Positions 27,932 through 37,822 of a stretch of DNA of 64,000 nt are shown piece by piece. This stretch comes from Acinetobacter sp. TR3 (lineage in GTDB: Bacteria; Pseudomonadota; Gammaproteobacteria; Pseudomonadales; Moraxellaceae). Each line of letters starts with the position of its first letter. The first letter of the stretch is position 1. The notes under the pieces were generated by a model. That model was not told the origin of the DNA and searched no databases. It saw only the letters and a program-made list of their open reading frames with translations. The stretch is taken from NCBI RefSeq assembly GCF_027105055.1, contig NZ_CP114264.1, positions 992,001 to 1,056,000 of the forward strand, given 5' to 3'. Made by a program: the position numbers and the translations under genes.

Positions 27932-28170
27932 TGCTTTAATTTTGAATATAAATAATAGCTTAAGTTTATGAGTAAAAACATTAAGATACGACCATATTCT
28001 TTAGGTAGGCAACCAACTTCACCATTACAATTGAAGAATGGTTCTCCAAGCCAAGAAATAGGGAAATAGACGATATTTGTCAGAACTAGTCCGATCATGC
28101 CAATAAAACCCATCGATACTTCGCAAGCAAGGGGGATGCTGATGAGTAATAACCATAATTTAAAATTCAT
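27916..28170 (-). CDS. Small membrane protein of unknown function
   Basis: An 84-residue protein that I do not recognise. It has three hydrophobic stretches (residues 4-20, 22-38 and 60-75), a polar loop with two cysteines (FFNCNGEVGCLPKEYGRI), and a basic tail. Its last codons lie inside the stem of the terminator shared with rarD. It is a plausible gene by ribosome spacing and composition, but without a known family. Confidence 0.5.
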   Translation of the reverse strand: MNFKLWLLLISIPLACEVSMGFIGMIGLVLTNIVYFPISWLGEPFFNCNGEVGCLPKEYGRILMFLLINLSYYLYSKLKQEKPV

Positions 28171-28579
28171 TTTAGCTGTTTATGTGTTGTAGGTAATTAG
28201 AGATTATTATAAATACTTTATTCTTTTTATTTCATGTTCTTACATTAGTTTATACGATTTTTCTCGTTAAATGATTTGTCATGTATTACTTCCGTTTTTG
28301 CTTATTTTTAGCATACTGTTTGAAGCAAACAACGATAGCGTTAAGTTATCAGTAAAACTGTTATTAAAGTTAAACAAACAGTATGTATTTAGATGATTGC
28401 AAAAGGGTTTACCTAAAATCACAAAAATAATTATAGGTATTTTATGAATTTATAGTCAATTAGGACAAAATCTTAGCTCAATTAACAGCTTTTGATTCAA
28501 TCTTGATGATAATTCCATTACAATTATGGCGTTTTAAAAATTCACGCCCAGTATAGATATTAAATTTGAGGACGTAACT
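28171..28579. other. Leader region of the GAPDH gene
   Basis: About 400 non-coding bases containing an 11-base perfect inverted repeat (separate entry) with smaller dyads inside its loop. GATAAT (near 28507) about 70 bases before the start is a possible -10 box. I see no reading frame of note. Confidence 0.6.
28312..28385. repeat. Long-loop inverted repeat upstream of GAPDH
   Basis: CATACTGTTTG (28312-28322) and CAAACAGTATG (28375-28385) are exact reverse complements, 52 bases apart. The loop contains the dyad AACG-ATAG-CGTT and CAGT-AAA-ACTG. It could be two half-operators or a large hairpin about 200 bases before the start. Confidence 0.6.
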
Positions 28580-30037
28580 GTGAGCAAAGACACTATCGTT
28601 GCCCTACACGCAGAACATCAAGGTCGTTGGAAAAACCGTGAAGAAATCGCGGAACGCATGATTGCTTTGATTGGTCAATTATACCGTGAGAAAAATATTG
28701 TTGTTTCTGTTTACGGTCGTTCTTTAATAAACCGTTCAGTGATTCAAATTTTAAAATCACATCGCCGTACACGTATGCTTGATGTAGAACTTTCAGTTGT
28801 TCATACCTTCCCAATTTTGGAAGCATTAATGAAAATTGAAAACATTGGTTCTGCTGAAGTAGACATCGGTAAACTTGCTGTTGAATATAAAAACCAAGGT
28901 GGTGATGTAGACGCTTTTGTTGCAAAAGCGGTTGAATCAATTGAAGGTAAAGCTAAAGCAGAACAGCCTAAAGATGTCGTTCTTTACGGTTTTGGTCGTA
29001 TCGGTCGTATCTTAGCGCGCTTAATCATCAGCCAATCTGGTTTAGGTCGTGGTTTAAGCCTTAAAGCGATTGTAGTTCGTAAATCATCTGACGGTGACTT
29101 GGCGAAACGTGCTTCATTATTACGCCGTGACTCTATCCACGGTACTTTTGACGGTACGATTTCTGTTGATGAAGAAAATGAAGCAATCATTGCAAATGGT
29201 CAATTCATTAAAGTGATCTATGCTTCAAGCCCAAGCGAAGTGGATTACACAGCTTACGGTATTGAAAATGCGCTTCTTATCGACAATACAGGTAAATGGC
29301 GTGATGCTGAAGGTTTAAGCCAACACTTGAAATGTGCAGGTATTGCACGTGTAGTCTTGACTGCACCAAGTAAAGGCGAGATGAAGAACGTTGTATACGG
29401 CGTAAACAATACAGATATCCTAGATGAAGACAAAATCATCTCTGCTGCAAGCTGTACTACAAACGCAATTACACCTGTATTAAAAGTTTTAGACGACAAA
29501 TACAAAGTATTAAATGGTCATGTTGAAACAGTTCACTCATTCACAAACGACCAAAACTTAATTGATAACTATCACAAAGCTGATCGCCGTGGTCGTGCTG
29601 CGACATTGAACATGGTTATCACTGAAACTGGTGCTGCAAAAGCGGTTGCGAAAGCATTACCAGGTCTTAAAGGTAAGTTAACAGGTAACTCTGTACGTGT
29701 TCCTACACCAAACGTTTCACTTGCGATCTTGAACTTAAATTTAGAGAAAGAAGTTGATCGTGAAGAAGTGAATGAATACATTCGTCAAATCTCGATTAAT
29801 TCTAGCCTACAAGGTCAAATTGGTTATACAAACTCGACTGAAGTTGTATCAAGTGACTTTATTGGTTCACGCACTGCAGGTGTGTTTGATGCGCAAGCAA
29901 CAATCACTTCTGGTACACGTTTAACAGCATATGTTTGGTACGATAACGAAGTGGGTTATAGCTGCCAAGTATTGCGTATCGCTGAACAAATGTGTGGCGT
30001 AAGCTATACAAAAATTCCAGCTGAAACAAATGCATAA
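28580..30037 (+). CDS. gap: Glyceraldehyde-3-phosphate dehydrogenase, N-terminally extended type
   Basis: Phosphorylating GAPDH fold, interconverting glyceraldehyde 3-phosphate and 1,3-bisphosphoglycerate with NAD(P). At 485 residues it is about 140 longer than the usual enzyme, all at the N-terminus. The Rossmann glycine motif YGFGRIGR is near residue 137 and the catalytic cysteine (ASCTTNAITP) is Cys292. HSFTNDQNLIDNYHKADRRGRAA, the phosphate-binding segment, and WYDNEVGYSCQVL are intact. The extension is helical with a conserved-looking VVSVYGRSLINRSVIQILKSHRR segment. Pseudomonas carries a similar second GAPDH. Start is GTG 28580. A gluconeogenic role is likely, since Acinetobacter grows mainly on acids and alkanes. 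Confidence 0.92.
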   Translation: MSKDTIVALHAEHQGRWKNREEIAERMIALIGQLYREKNIVVSVYGRSLINRSVIQILKSHRRTRMLDVELSVVHTFPILEALMKIENIGSAEVDIGKLAVEYKNQGGDVDAFVAKAVESIEGKAKAEQPKDVVLYGFGRIGRILARLIISQSGLGRGLSLKAIVVRKSSDGDLAKRASLLRRDSIHGTFDGTISVDEENEAIIANGQFIKVIYASSPSEVDYTAYGIENALLIDNTGKWRDAEGLSQHLKCAGIARVVLTAPSKGEMKNVVYGVNNTDILDEDKIISAASCTTNAITPVLKVLDDKYKVLNGHVETVHSFTNDQNLIDNYHKADRRGRAATLNMVITETGAAKAVAKALPGLKGKLTGNSVRVPTPNVSLAILNLNLEKEVDREEVNEYIRQISINSSLQGQIGYTNSTEVVSSDFIGSRTAGVFDAQATITSGTRLTAYVWYDNEVGYSCQVLRIAEQMCGVSYTKIPAETNA

Positions 30038-30050
30038 TTTGTGAAAGTCG

Positions 30051-30082
30051 AAAAAAGGAGCTGATTTAAAGCTCCTTTTTTT
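30051..30082 (+). terminator. GAPDH terminator
   Basis: AAAAAAGGAGC and GCTCCTTTTTT arms around a ten-base loop, with a T-run. Confidence 0.9.
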
Positions 30083-30162
30083 ATGCTTAGGTATATCTAA
30101 AATATTGTATTTTAATTTACCGTATGTTTAATTATGTTTCTAACAAATAAATGTGCTTCATA

Positions 30163-30630
30163 ATGAAAAAATATATATTTACTATTTTAGCAATAAGCTT
30201 TGCCATGCATGTACAGGCAAATCCTCAAACTTTTGATTTAACGCCAGTTTTACAAGATCGTTATGAAAAAGATTGTGCAGTGCGTCCTGATTATGACTTA
30301 TATAAATTTCCTGATATTTCTAAAAAACTGCAAGCCTATGTGGTCAGTCATGAACTGGAAGAAGAACCTGCCTTTGTTAGTAATGTTTTTATATTGAAAA
30401 ATGTGGAATATCGGGGTGTACCCGTTACTAAGATAGAGTTCTCGTATGGGAATCTAGCTAAACAAATGAATCAAGCTTTATATTTCGATCTTTCAACCGC
30501 AAAAGCGAAGCAGAATTTTAGTAAAATTCAATTTAAGCGTAAGCAAACTAAAGCAGATGCAAGTTTAGACATTACCAAAGAGGGGAATATGACATCTGTA
30601 TATTGCTCTTGGACAGATCAAAAAAACTAG
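30163..30630 (+). CDS. Exported protein of unknown function
   Basis: A 155-residue protein that I do not recognise. ATG 30163 opens a signal peptide (MKKYIFTILAISFAMHVQA, cleavage after residue 19). The mature part has two cysteines (EKDCAVRPDYDLY and SVYCSWTD) far apart, suitable for a disulphide, and a pattern of beta strands. It is alone, with no clear partner. Its likely site is the periplasm. Confidence 0.65.
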   Translation: MKKYIFTILAISFAMHVQANPQTFDLTPVLQDRYEKDCAVRPDYDLYKFPDISKKLQAYVVSHELEEEPAFVSNVFILKNVEYRGVPVTKIEFSYGNLAKQMNQALYFDLSTAKAKQNFSKIQFKRKQTKADASLDITKEGNMTSVYCSWTDQKN

Positions 30631-30755
30631 ATACCGTCTGTGGGAATATTTAAAACACTAATATTCCTTATTAATCTTAATCGTACAAAATAAGGGCTGA
30701 ACAACATACATAAATGAATGAAAATAACTGCATAGGATAATAGTTCGATAGGGAT

Positions 30756-31502
30756 ATGTCATTGTTGCAGTTGAAGCGTTTATTTGCAGTTTTTGCTCTT
30801 ATTGTTGTCGCAAACTTATGTGGTGTATATATTGCCATGTGGGTATTTAAACATTTTAATATTTATATTCCATTGAAAAATCAAGATGTCGCAATTGATT
30901 TACAGGAACCCCTACAAGTAAGCGTAAAGGTTAAAGATGCTTTAAATGTCGATGTAAATGGGCGCGTTGATGCAAAAATTCCAATTGATGAGCAACTCAA
31001 TGTTCCTTTAACTCAAACACTCACCCCCCGAGTTTATTTCGATAGCTTAGTTCCAATTAGTACGACTATTCCTGTAAAAGAAACCATTAAAGTAAATCAA
31101 AGTTTACCGATTGATACCAAGGTTCAAGTCAAGATTTTGGGTCAGGATGTCACTTTACCGTTAAAGGGTTCAATTCCTTTAAATTTAGATGTTCCAATTG
31201 ATATTCAAGTACCATTACAACAGAAAGTACATTTAAAATTCGATGCACCTGTTCGCACTGTTTTGAAAGAAAACTTAAATATTCCTTTGAAAGCTCAGCT
31301 AAATGCCAATATTCCAATTCAAGGAAAATTAAATGTCCCGATTACATCGGAACTTAATGCTTCTGTAGATGTAAAAAATACGTTGCCAGTAAAAATCGCG
31401 AAGGGAGAGCTGAAAATTCCTTTATCATCAATGCGTTTAAATCGGATTGAAGACCAGCATGTAGGAGTACATAATACACAGCAACCTATTAAAGGTGAAT
31501 GA
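30756..31502 (+). CDS. Membrane-anchored beta-repeat protein, copy A
   Basis: A 248-residue protein of no family I know. One N-terminal membrane helix (residues 8-31) is followed by about 190 residues made almost entirely of irregular 8-12-residue amphipathic strands. Examples are VTLPLKGSIPLNLDVP and IDIQVPLQQKVHLKF, in which aliphatic and polar residues alternate strictly and a Pro-Leu/Ile pair recurs. The pattern predicts an elongated beta structure with one wholly hydrophobic face. A polar tail ends the protein. Its stop overlaps the start of copy B (ATGA), so the pair is co-translated. The repeat region of copy B (PLNLDVP, then a conserved string) aligns with it, so they are tandem paralogues. 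Confidence 0.75.
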   Translation: MSLLQLKRLFAVFALIVVANLCGVYIAMWVFKHFNIYIPLKNQDVAIDLQEPLQVSVKVKDALNVDVNGRVDAKIPIDEQLNVPLTQTLTPRVYFDSLVPISTTIPVKETIKVNQSLPIDTKVQVKILGQDVTLPLKGSIPLNLDVPIDIQVPLQQKVHLKFDAPVRTVLKENLNIPLKAQLNANIPIQGKLNVPITSELNASVDVKNTLPVKIAKGELKIPLSSMRLNRIEDQHVGVHNTQQPIKGE

Positions 31503-32182
31503 TGCTGATGATGAAATCTATTAAAAGTGTATTGATTAGCTTTGTCATACTCACGACTTTGGTTGCAATCTTGTTTTGGTTTTATCTTAATATCCAAGCA
31601 TCGCTGATTGTTTCTGCTCAGCAAACTGATATTCGTTTGCCAGCATCGCTTGCCACTAAAATTCAAGTCGGTGAACATTTACGTGTCCGATCCGAAGGGA
31701 TGTTAAAAACTGCTGTTGCTATTGATCGAAATTTACAACTGCCTTTAAAAGGTAAATATTTGGCTGACTTAAGTTTTGAAGTAGAAACACCGATTACCGT
31801 GAACATCAATTATGAAACGATGTTAAAAGTTGATGAAGTGATGCCTGTTCAGACCACGACGGATTTAATTTATCAGAGCAAATTATTGCCAAAATTTCCC
31901 CTAAATCTAGATGTGCCTGTGAAATTGGATATTCCCTTTCAACTTAAACGTAGTTATACCATTCCTGTAAAAATAGTATTTAATGGACCTGTTCACTTTG
32001 CATTTGATGAATCCGTAAATTTGCCGATTAAACATGAGTTTAAAACGAATTTTTATATGAATGATGCAATTAATATGAGCAATATTTCATCTTTTAATGC
32101 GCTTATGTTTAATTCGGTTCAACAGACCAAAGCAAATTTAGATATGCAAATGGATTTGCCATTAAAGAATGTGCATCCTTAA
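31499..32182 (+). CDS. Membrane-anchored beta-repeat protein, copy B
   Basis: A 227-residue paralogue of the preceding gene. It has one membrane helix (residues 9-29) and a periplasm-facing beta-rich region. The segment FPLNLDVPVKLDIPFQLKR, the TIPVKIVFNGPVHFAFDE segment and the VNLPIKHEF segment line up with IPLNLDVP, KLKFDAPVRTVL and LNIPLKAQL of copy A. Starts cluster (ATG at 31499, 31502, 31508, 31511), so the exact N-terminus is uncertain. It is followed by obgE after a 215-base gap. Partnership with copy A is inferred from overlap and homology. A lipid-transport groove or a cell-envelope strut are possible roles; neither is supported by a motif. Confidence 0.75.
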   Translation: MMLMMKSIKSVLISFVILTTLVAILFWFYLNIQASLIVSAQQTDIRLPASLATKIQVGEHLRVRSEGMLKTAVAIDRNLQLPLKGKYLADLSFEVETPITVNINYETMLKVDEVMPVQTTTDLIYQSKLLPKFPLNLDVPVKLDIPFQLKRSYTIPVKIVFNGPVHFAFDESVNLPIKHEFKTNFYMNDAINMSNISSFNALMFNSVQQTKANLDMQMDLPLKNVHP

Positions 32183-32234
32183 TTTTTGAGATATTTGAAC
32201 TATATCTTGAGTGATTGGTTAAATTCTAAATTTC

Positions 32235-32253
32235 ATATTACGAGGTGTAATAT
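32235..32253. repeat. Small perfect hairpin
   Basis: ATATTAC and GTAATAT arms around five bases, between the beta-repeat pair and obgE. No T-run, so not an obvious terminator. Confidence 0.5.
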
Positions 32254-32367
32254 TTACAAAATACTAAATTTCTTCAACATTTGCACAGAATTCATTTGTT
32301 GTTTAATAAAATTCATGCAGAGCTGAGTAAATCTATTCGAGAAATTTATTAAAATGTGGCAAAATAG

Positions 32368-33618
<1,251 letters not shown>

Positions 33619-33633
33619 TGAACCGAGGAAAAA

Positions 33634-34767
33634 ATGATAGAAGTGGTCGATGGGCAACGTCAGCTCAATGCGTGTAAACGAATCGTTGTTAAAATCGGAT
33701 CATCTTTACTGACTGCAAATGGGCAAGGTTTAGATTTAAATGCAATTTCGCATTGGGCGAAACAAATTGCAGATCTACACAATGCTGGACATGAGATTAT
33801 TCTGGTGTCTTCAGGTGCAGTTGCAGAAGGGATGGTACGCATGAAACTTGCGAGTCGACCCACTGATTTACCCAGTTTGCAAGCTTGTGCTGCTATTGGC
33901 CAAATGGGTTTAATCCATACGTGGTCAAGCGTATTGGATCAACATGGGATTCAAACAGCACAAGTCTTACTCACGCATGACGATCTTGCCGATCGCCGTC
34001 GTTACCTCAACTCTTGTGATGCTTTGCAGAACTTGATCGATTGGCGTGTGATTCCTGTTATTAATGAAAATGATACAGTATCTACCGATGAGATTCGTTT
34101 TGGTGATAATGACACTTTAGCTGCAATGGTAGCGGGTCAAGTACAAGCAGAATTGTTGATCATTTTAACGGATCAACAAGGTATGTTCGATTCTGATCCG
34201 CGTAGTAATCCAAATGCCAAGTTATTTTCTTCAGTTCGTGCATTAGACGATACTTTATTTGAAATGGCGGGTGGTGGTGGTGTTTTAGGTCGCGGTGGCA
34301 TGGTGACTAAAGTTCGTGCAGCACGTCTTGCGGCGAAGTCTGGTTGTCCTACTTTAATTGCTAGTGGTGAAAGTGACCATGTGTTGGCTCGTTTAATGGC
34401 GGGTGAGATGCTTGGAACATTATTTACAACTGATAATGACCGTGTGACCGCTCATCAACAATGGCTTGCAGCTCATTTGCAAACAGCAGGTCGTTTAGTG
34501 ATAGATGATGGTGCTGTTGAAGCAATTAAACTGAAGCATCGTAGTTTATTGCCTGTTGGTGTGAAAGCCATTGAAGGTCATTTTGATCGCGGTGATGTCG
34601 TTGAATGTGTTGATAAGAATGGTGCTCGTATTGCTGTTGGTCGTGTGAATTTTAGTTCTCGTTCAGCAGAAATGGTGAAGGGTTTACCTTCTGAGAAAGT
34701 CTACCAAGTTTTAGGTGAGGCACGTTCTTTAGAAATGATTCATCGAGACCACATGGCAATTTACTAA
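33634..34767 (+). CDS. proB: Glutamate 5-kinase
   Basis: Phosphorylates glutamate in the first step of proline synthesis. The 377-residue protein has an amino-acid kinase domain (residues about 12-265: [43 protein letters not shown]-like [20 protein letters not shown]) and a C-terminal PUA domain (about 280-375), the layout of the feedback-inhibited enzymes. It may be co-transcribed with obgE. ATG 33634 has GAGGA upstream. Confidence 0.97.
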   Translation: MIEVVDGQRQLNACKRIVVKIGSSLLTANGQGLDLNAISHWAKQIADLHNAGHEIILVSSGAVAEGMVRMKLASRPTDLPSLQACAAIGQMGLIHTWSSVLDQHGIQTAQVLLTHDDLADRRRYLNSCDALQNLIDWRVIPVINENDTVSTDEIRFGDNDTLAAMVAGQVQAELLIILTDQQGMFDSDPRSNPNAKLFSSVRALDDTLFEMAGGGGVLGRGGMVTKVRAARLAAKSGCPTLIASGESDHVLARLMAGEMLGTLFTTDNDRVTAHQQWLAAHLQTAGRLVIDDGAVEAIKLKHRSLLPVGVKAIEGHFDRGDVVECVDKNGARIAVGRVNFSSRSAEMVKGLPSEKVYQVLGEARSLEMIHRDHMAIY

Positions 34768-34777
34768 ATACAAATAT

Positions 34778-34806
34778 AAAAAAAGCTCGCTTAGGCGAGC
34801 TTTTTT
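34778..34806 (+). terminator. obgE-proB terminator
   Basis: AAAAGCTCGC and GCGAGCTTTT arms around a four-base loop; flanking A-run and T-run allow it to act on both strands between convergent genes. Confidence 0.92.
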
Positions 34807-35479
34807 ACGTTCGTTCTATATTAGGACTAACTCTTAGGGCATCAAATTTTAATTCTGGAAGTGATTTATTTTCTCCCATCATGTACGGGTGGTCAGCCAA
34901 TGACAACATATCCAGATCTTCTTCGCTATTTCCATAAGCATAGATATATTGATAGTCCTCTAAATTGTATTGTTGCAAAATCCGTAATTTTTTCTGTTCA
35001 CGGCTACAATCTTGAGAGCGATAACGACCCGTTAAAGTACCATTCTTAATTTCTGTTTGGGTGCAAATCAACTCAATATTAAGCAATTCACAGATTGGTG
35101 CTAAATATAAATCGACTGATGCAGAAACAAGAACAATATGATCACCACGCTGTTGATGGAGATAAAGCTGTTTTAGTAAAGTTGGATCTAATTGTTTTAT
35201 TAATTTTTGCGCATATTCATCAACCAAATTTTCTACAAATGTGGCGGAGATACCTTCAAACATCGTTTGAAATAATCGAGGTCTCATCGCATGTGCAGGA
35301 TATAAGCGTAAATAATAGGCTTGAATCCAAGGTAATATGGTTAAGCCTTTTTTTACAATGTGACGCTTTGATAGGGTAAAGAAAATAAACCCTGTAAAAC
35401 TATCTTTAGGATAGAGCGTGCCATCAAAGTCAAATAAAGCAAGATTTATAGTTTTATGCGTTTGGCTCTTTGCATGCAT
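34805..35479 (-). CDS. HAD-IB family phosphatase (SerB-like)
   Basis: A 224-residue HAD-superfamily hydrolase of subfamily IB. Motif I is ALFDFDGTLYPKDS near residues 14-28, motif II is IVLVSASVDLYLAP, the lysine lies further on, and motif III is YIYAYGNSEEDLDMLSLADHP. A helical cap sits between motifs I and II. HAD-IB members include phosphoserine phosphatase and lipid phosphatases; the substrate here is not known. Its first codons overlap the last 34 bases of the upstream DUF1615 gene, indicating translation coupling. Confidence 0.85.
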   Translation of the reverse strand: MHAKSQTHKTINLALFDFDGTLYPKDSFTGFIFFTLSKRHIVKKGLTILPWIQAYYLRLYPAHAMRPRLFQTMFEGISATFVENLVDEYAQKLIKQLDPTLLKQLYLHQQRGDHIVLVSASVDLYLAPICELLNIELICTQTEIKNGTLTGRYRSQDCSREQKKLRILQQYNLEDYQYIYAYGNSEEDLDMLSLADHPYMMGENKSLPELKFDALRVSPNIERT

Positions 35480-36654
35480 GTCTCATATCGTCCATTTACA
35501 CGGCTTGCAAACCAGTTTGTATTGTAATCACGACTCAGTTTTGGTCCTGAAATAACGACTTGTGGCATGGTTGCATAAATTGGTTCTTTTTTGGTTTTAT
35601 TTTGATATAGCTTTTGTACAGCTAAATAAGTTTGAGTATCTTCAAATTTTTTCTCTTTCTCTTTTTTCAAATCATCACGAATTTGGCGTGGTGTCACTAA
35701 AATATTATTTTGAGCAAAAACAGCGATGAGCTCTTTTTCACTTTGGCTTTGAGTTGATTTCACATCGCCATCTTTATTGTAAAGTAATAGATCACCATCG
35801 AGACTGATTTCAGTCTTGGTGAGCGCATTTAACATGCTTTGAAACGCTGCATTTCGACTTGAGTAAACACCAGAATTGTAGTCTGCAAAGCGATAGATTG
35901 CTTTGTCATAATCAGCAGGATATTCCATTAAGCGATGAATACCATAATATAATCCACCATATTGGGTATACAGATCATTGCGTAGCTCAGCAATGCTACC
36001 ACTTTGGCGTTTATGTTCTTTGGCGTAATTAATATGAACTTGCATTGAACCCAATGTTGTAATTGGATTCATTTTTTCCCCGATATCTTGTCCAACGAGT
36101 TTCGCTGCACCCGTTAATGCACTGACATGATAATGTTTTGACATGTAGTCGAAAATCTCACGGTAGAGCAAATCCAGCTCACGTTCCGTTCTGACTTTAC
36201 GCATTTGACTCATGTAATTATTTTCAGGAGACGGTTGATTCTTGAGTACATCCTCAAAATAGCCTGCGACTGTTCCACCTATCGTTTCGCCCAACTTTGC
36301 TTCAAATTTTTCTTTGAATCGGGTATTAATCTCTTGTACTGCTTTTTCCCCAAGTCCAGGTACGGCAGGGTCAGCAACAAAATTTGATTCCTGATCAACA
36401 ACTGCAACAATACTGCACACATTCTGCTTTGTTTTAGGAATATCGAGTTGTTGCATGATATCAAAGATATCTTTTGCCCACGATTGACGATCGTTTACAC
36501 GGGGAGGAATGACCTTTTTAATCTGTTCTGCTTCCATTTCTGGTTCTTTACCATTAGACCACCATGCTTTATCTCCACAAGCTGATAAACTGAGACATGC
36601 AGTAATGATGCTAACAATTTTTAATAAAGGACGAGTAGGGAATGATTTATTCAT
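35446..36654 (-). CDS. DUF1615 family lipoprotein
   Basis: A 402-residue predicted lipoprotein of the DUF1615 family. ATG 36654 gives a signal peptide with a lipobox (LSLSAC, cysteine near residue 24). Longer frames to 36765 exist but do not improve the signal. The family pattern is seen in ICSIVAVVDQESNF-like NVCSIVAVVDQESNFVADPAVPG, MGSMQVHINYAKEH and the RFADYNSGVYSSRNAAFQ block. The QESNF and SMQV stretches resemble the lysozyme-like (lytic transglycosylase) fold, with a Glu in the catalytic position; this is an inference. Divergent from dusB. Confidence 0.82.
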   Translation of the reverse strand: MNKSFPTRPLLKIVSIITACLSLSACGDKAWWSNGKEPEMEAEQIKKVIPPRVNDRQSWAKDIFDIMQQLDIPKTKQNVCSIVAVVDQESNFVADPAVPGLGEKAVQEINTRFKEKFEAKLGETIGGTVAGYFEDVLKNQPSPENNYMSQMRKVRTERELDLLYREIFDYMSKHYHVSALTGAAKLVGQDIGEKMNPITTLGSMQVHINYAKEHKRQSGSIAELRNDLYTQYGGLYYGIHRLMEYPADYDKAIYRFADYNSGVYSSRNAAFQSMLNALTKTEISLDGDLLLYNKDGDVKSTQSQSEKELIAVFAQNNILVTPRQIRDDLKKEKEKKFEDTQTYLAVQKLYQNKTKKEPIYATMPQVVISGPKLSRDYNTNWFASRVNGRYETCMQRAKRIKL

Positions 36655-36737
36655 AATCAGAACAACACCACATAATAAAGATGAGTCAAATGGGCGAATG
36701 AAGTATACTATGTTGCTCAGAATTTGTAAGAATATAT

Positions 36738-37763
36738 ATGTATATTGGTTCATATCAACTGTCAAATAATTTGATTGTTGCGCCTATGGCAGGTGTAACG
36801 GATAGACCCTTTAGGACACTGTGTAAATACTTTGGTGCAGGTCATGCCGTCAGTGAAATGATGACGGCTGATAAAACCCTGCGTATGAGTAAGAAAAGTT
36901 TATATCGGGCAAATTTTGATGGCGAACTTGCGCCAATTTCAGCACAAATCGCGGGTTCTGACCCAGAGCAACTCGCGGAAGCTGCTCGTTATCAAGTCGC
37001 TAACGGCGCGCAAATTGTTGATATTAATATGGGTTGCCCAGCCAAAAAAGTCTGTAATAAACTTGCAGGCTCCGCTTTGTTACAAGATGAGGACTTGGTT
37101 GCTCGTATTTTAGATACCGTGGTGGCTGCGGTTGATGTGCCTGTGACTTTAAAAACTCGATTGGGTTTTTTAAATGGACATGAAAATATTTTGCGTGTGG
37201 CAAAACGTGCTGAAGAATCAGGAATTGCAGCTTTAGCCTTACATGGTCGTACGCGTGAAGATATGTATTTGAATACAGCACGGTATGAGCTGATCAAACA
37301 GGTCAAAGAATTGATTGATATTCCATTGATTGCCAATGGTGATATTGATAGCCCTGAGAAAGCCAAATATGTTTTAGATTATACAGGTGCAGACGCGATT
37401 ATGATTGGGCGTGCAGCACAGGGACGACCTTGGATCTTTAGAGAAATAGCACATTACTTAAAAACAGGTGAACACTTGGCAGCGCCTGATATTGCTGAAG
37501 TGAAAACTGTGCTGTTAGGACATTTGGCTGAACTTTATCAATTCTATGGTGAATACTCAGGTTGTCGTATTGCACGCAAGCATATTGCTTGGTACACCAA
37601 AGGTTTACGTTCGAGTAATGAATTTCGCCAAAATATGTATAAAGTGGAAAATACTGCTGATCAGGCAAAAGTTGTAGAGGCATATTTTGATCAATTGCTT
37701 GATCTAGGGCAGCGTATGAGTGATGTGCAAGTTGAACAAGTTAATTTACTAGACATTAAATAG
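36738..37763 (+). CDS. dusB: tRNA-dihydrouridine synthase B
   Basis: FMN enzyme reducing uridine to dihydrouridine in the D-loop of tRNA. The 341-residue TIM-barrel protein starts IVAPMAGVTDRPFR and contains MTADKTLRM, the catalytic cysteine in NMGCPAKKVCNKLAGSALL near residue 100, LKTRLGF, and GADAIMIGRAAQGRPWIF near residue 220, all diagnostic of DusB. Its position outside a dusB-fis operon is notable: no fis follows. A terminator shared with oxyR ends it. Confidence 0.95.
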   Translation: MYIGSYQLSNNLIVAPMAGVTDRPFRTLCKYFGAGHAVSEMMTADKTLRMSKKSLYRANFDGELAPISAQIAGSDPEQLAEAARYQVANGAQIVDINMGCPAKKVCNKLAGSALLQDEDLVARILDTVVAAVDVPVTLKTRLGFLNGHENILRVAKRAEESGIAALALHGRTREDMYLNTARYELIKQVKELIDIPLIANGDIDSPEKAKYVLDYTGADAIMIGRAAQGRPWIFREIAHYLKTGEHLAAPDIAEVKTVLLGHLAELYQFYGEYSGCRIARKHIAWYTKGLRSSNEFRQNMYKVENTADQAKVVEAYFDQLLDLGQRMSDVQVEQVNLLDIK

Positions 37764-37784
37764 TGATGTGATTTTTATTCGTTT

Positions 37785-37820
37785 AAAAGCCTGTAATAAT
37801 GGGTTTCATTACAGGCTTTT
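37785..37820. terminator. Shared dusB/oxyR terminator
   Basis: AAAAGCCTGTAAT and ATTACAGGCTTTT arms around a ten-base loop between convergent genes. Confidence 0.9.
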
Positions 37821-37822
37821 AA

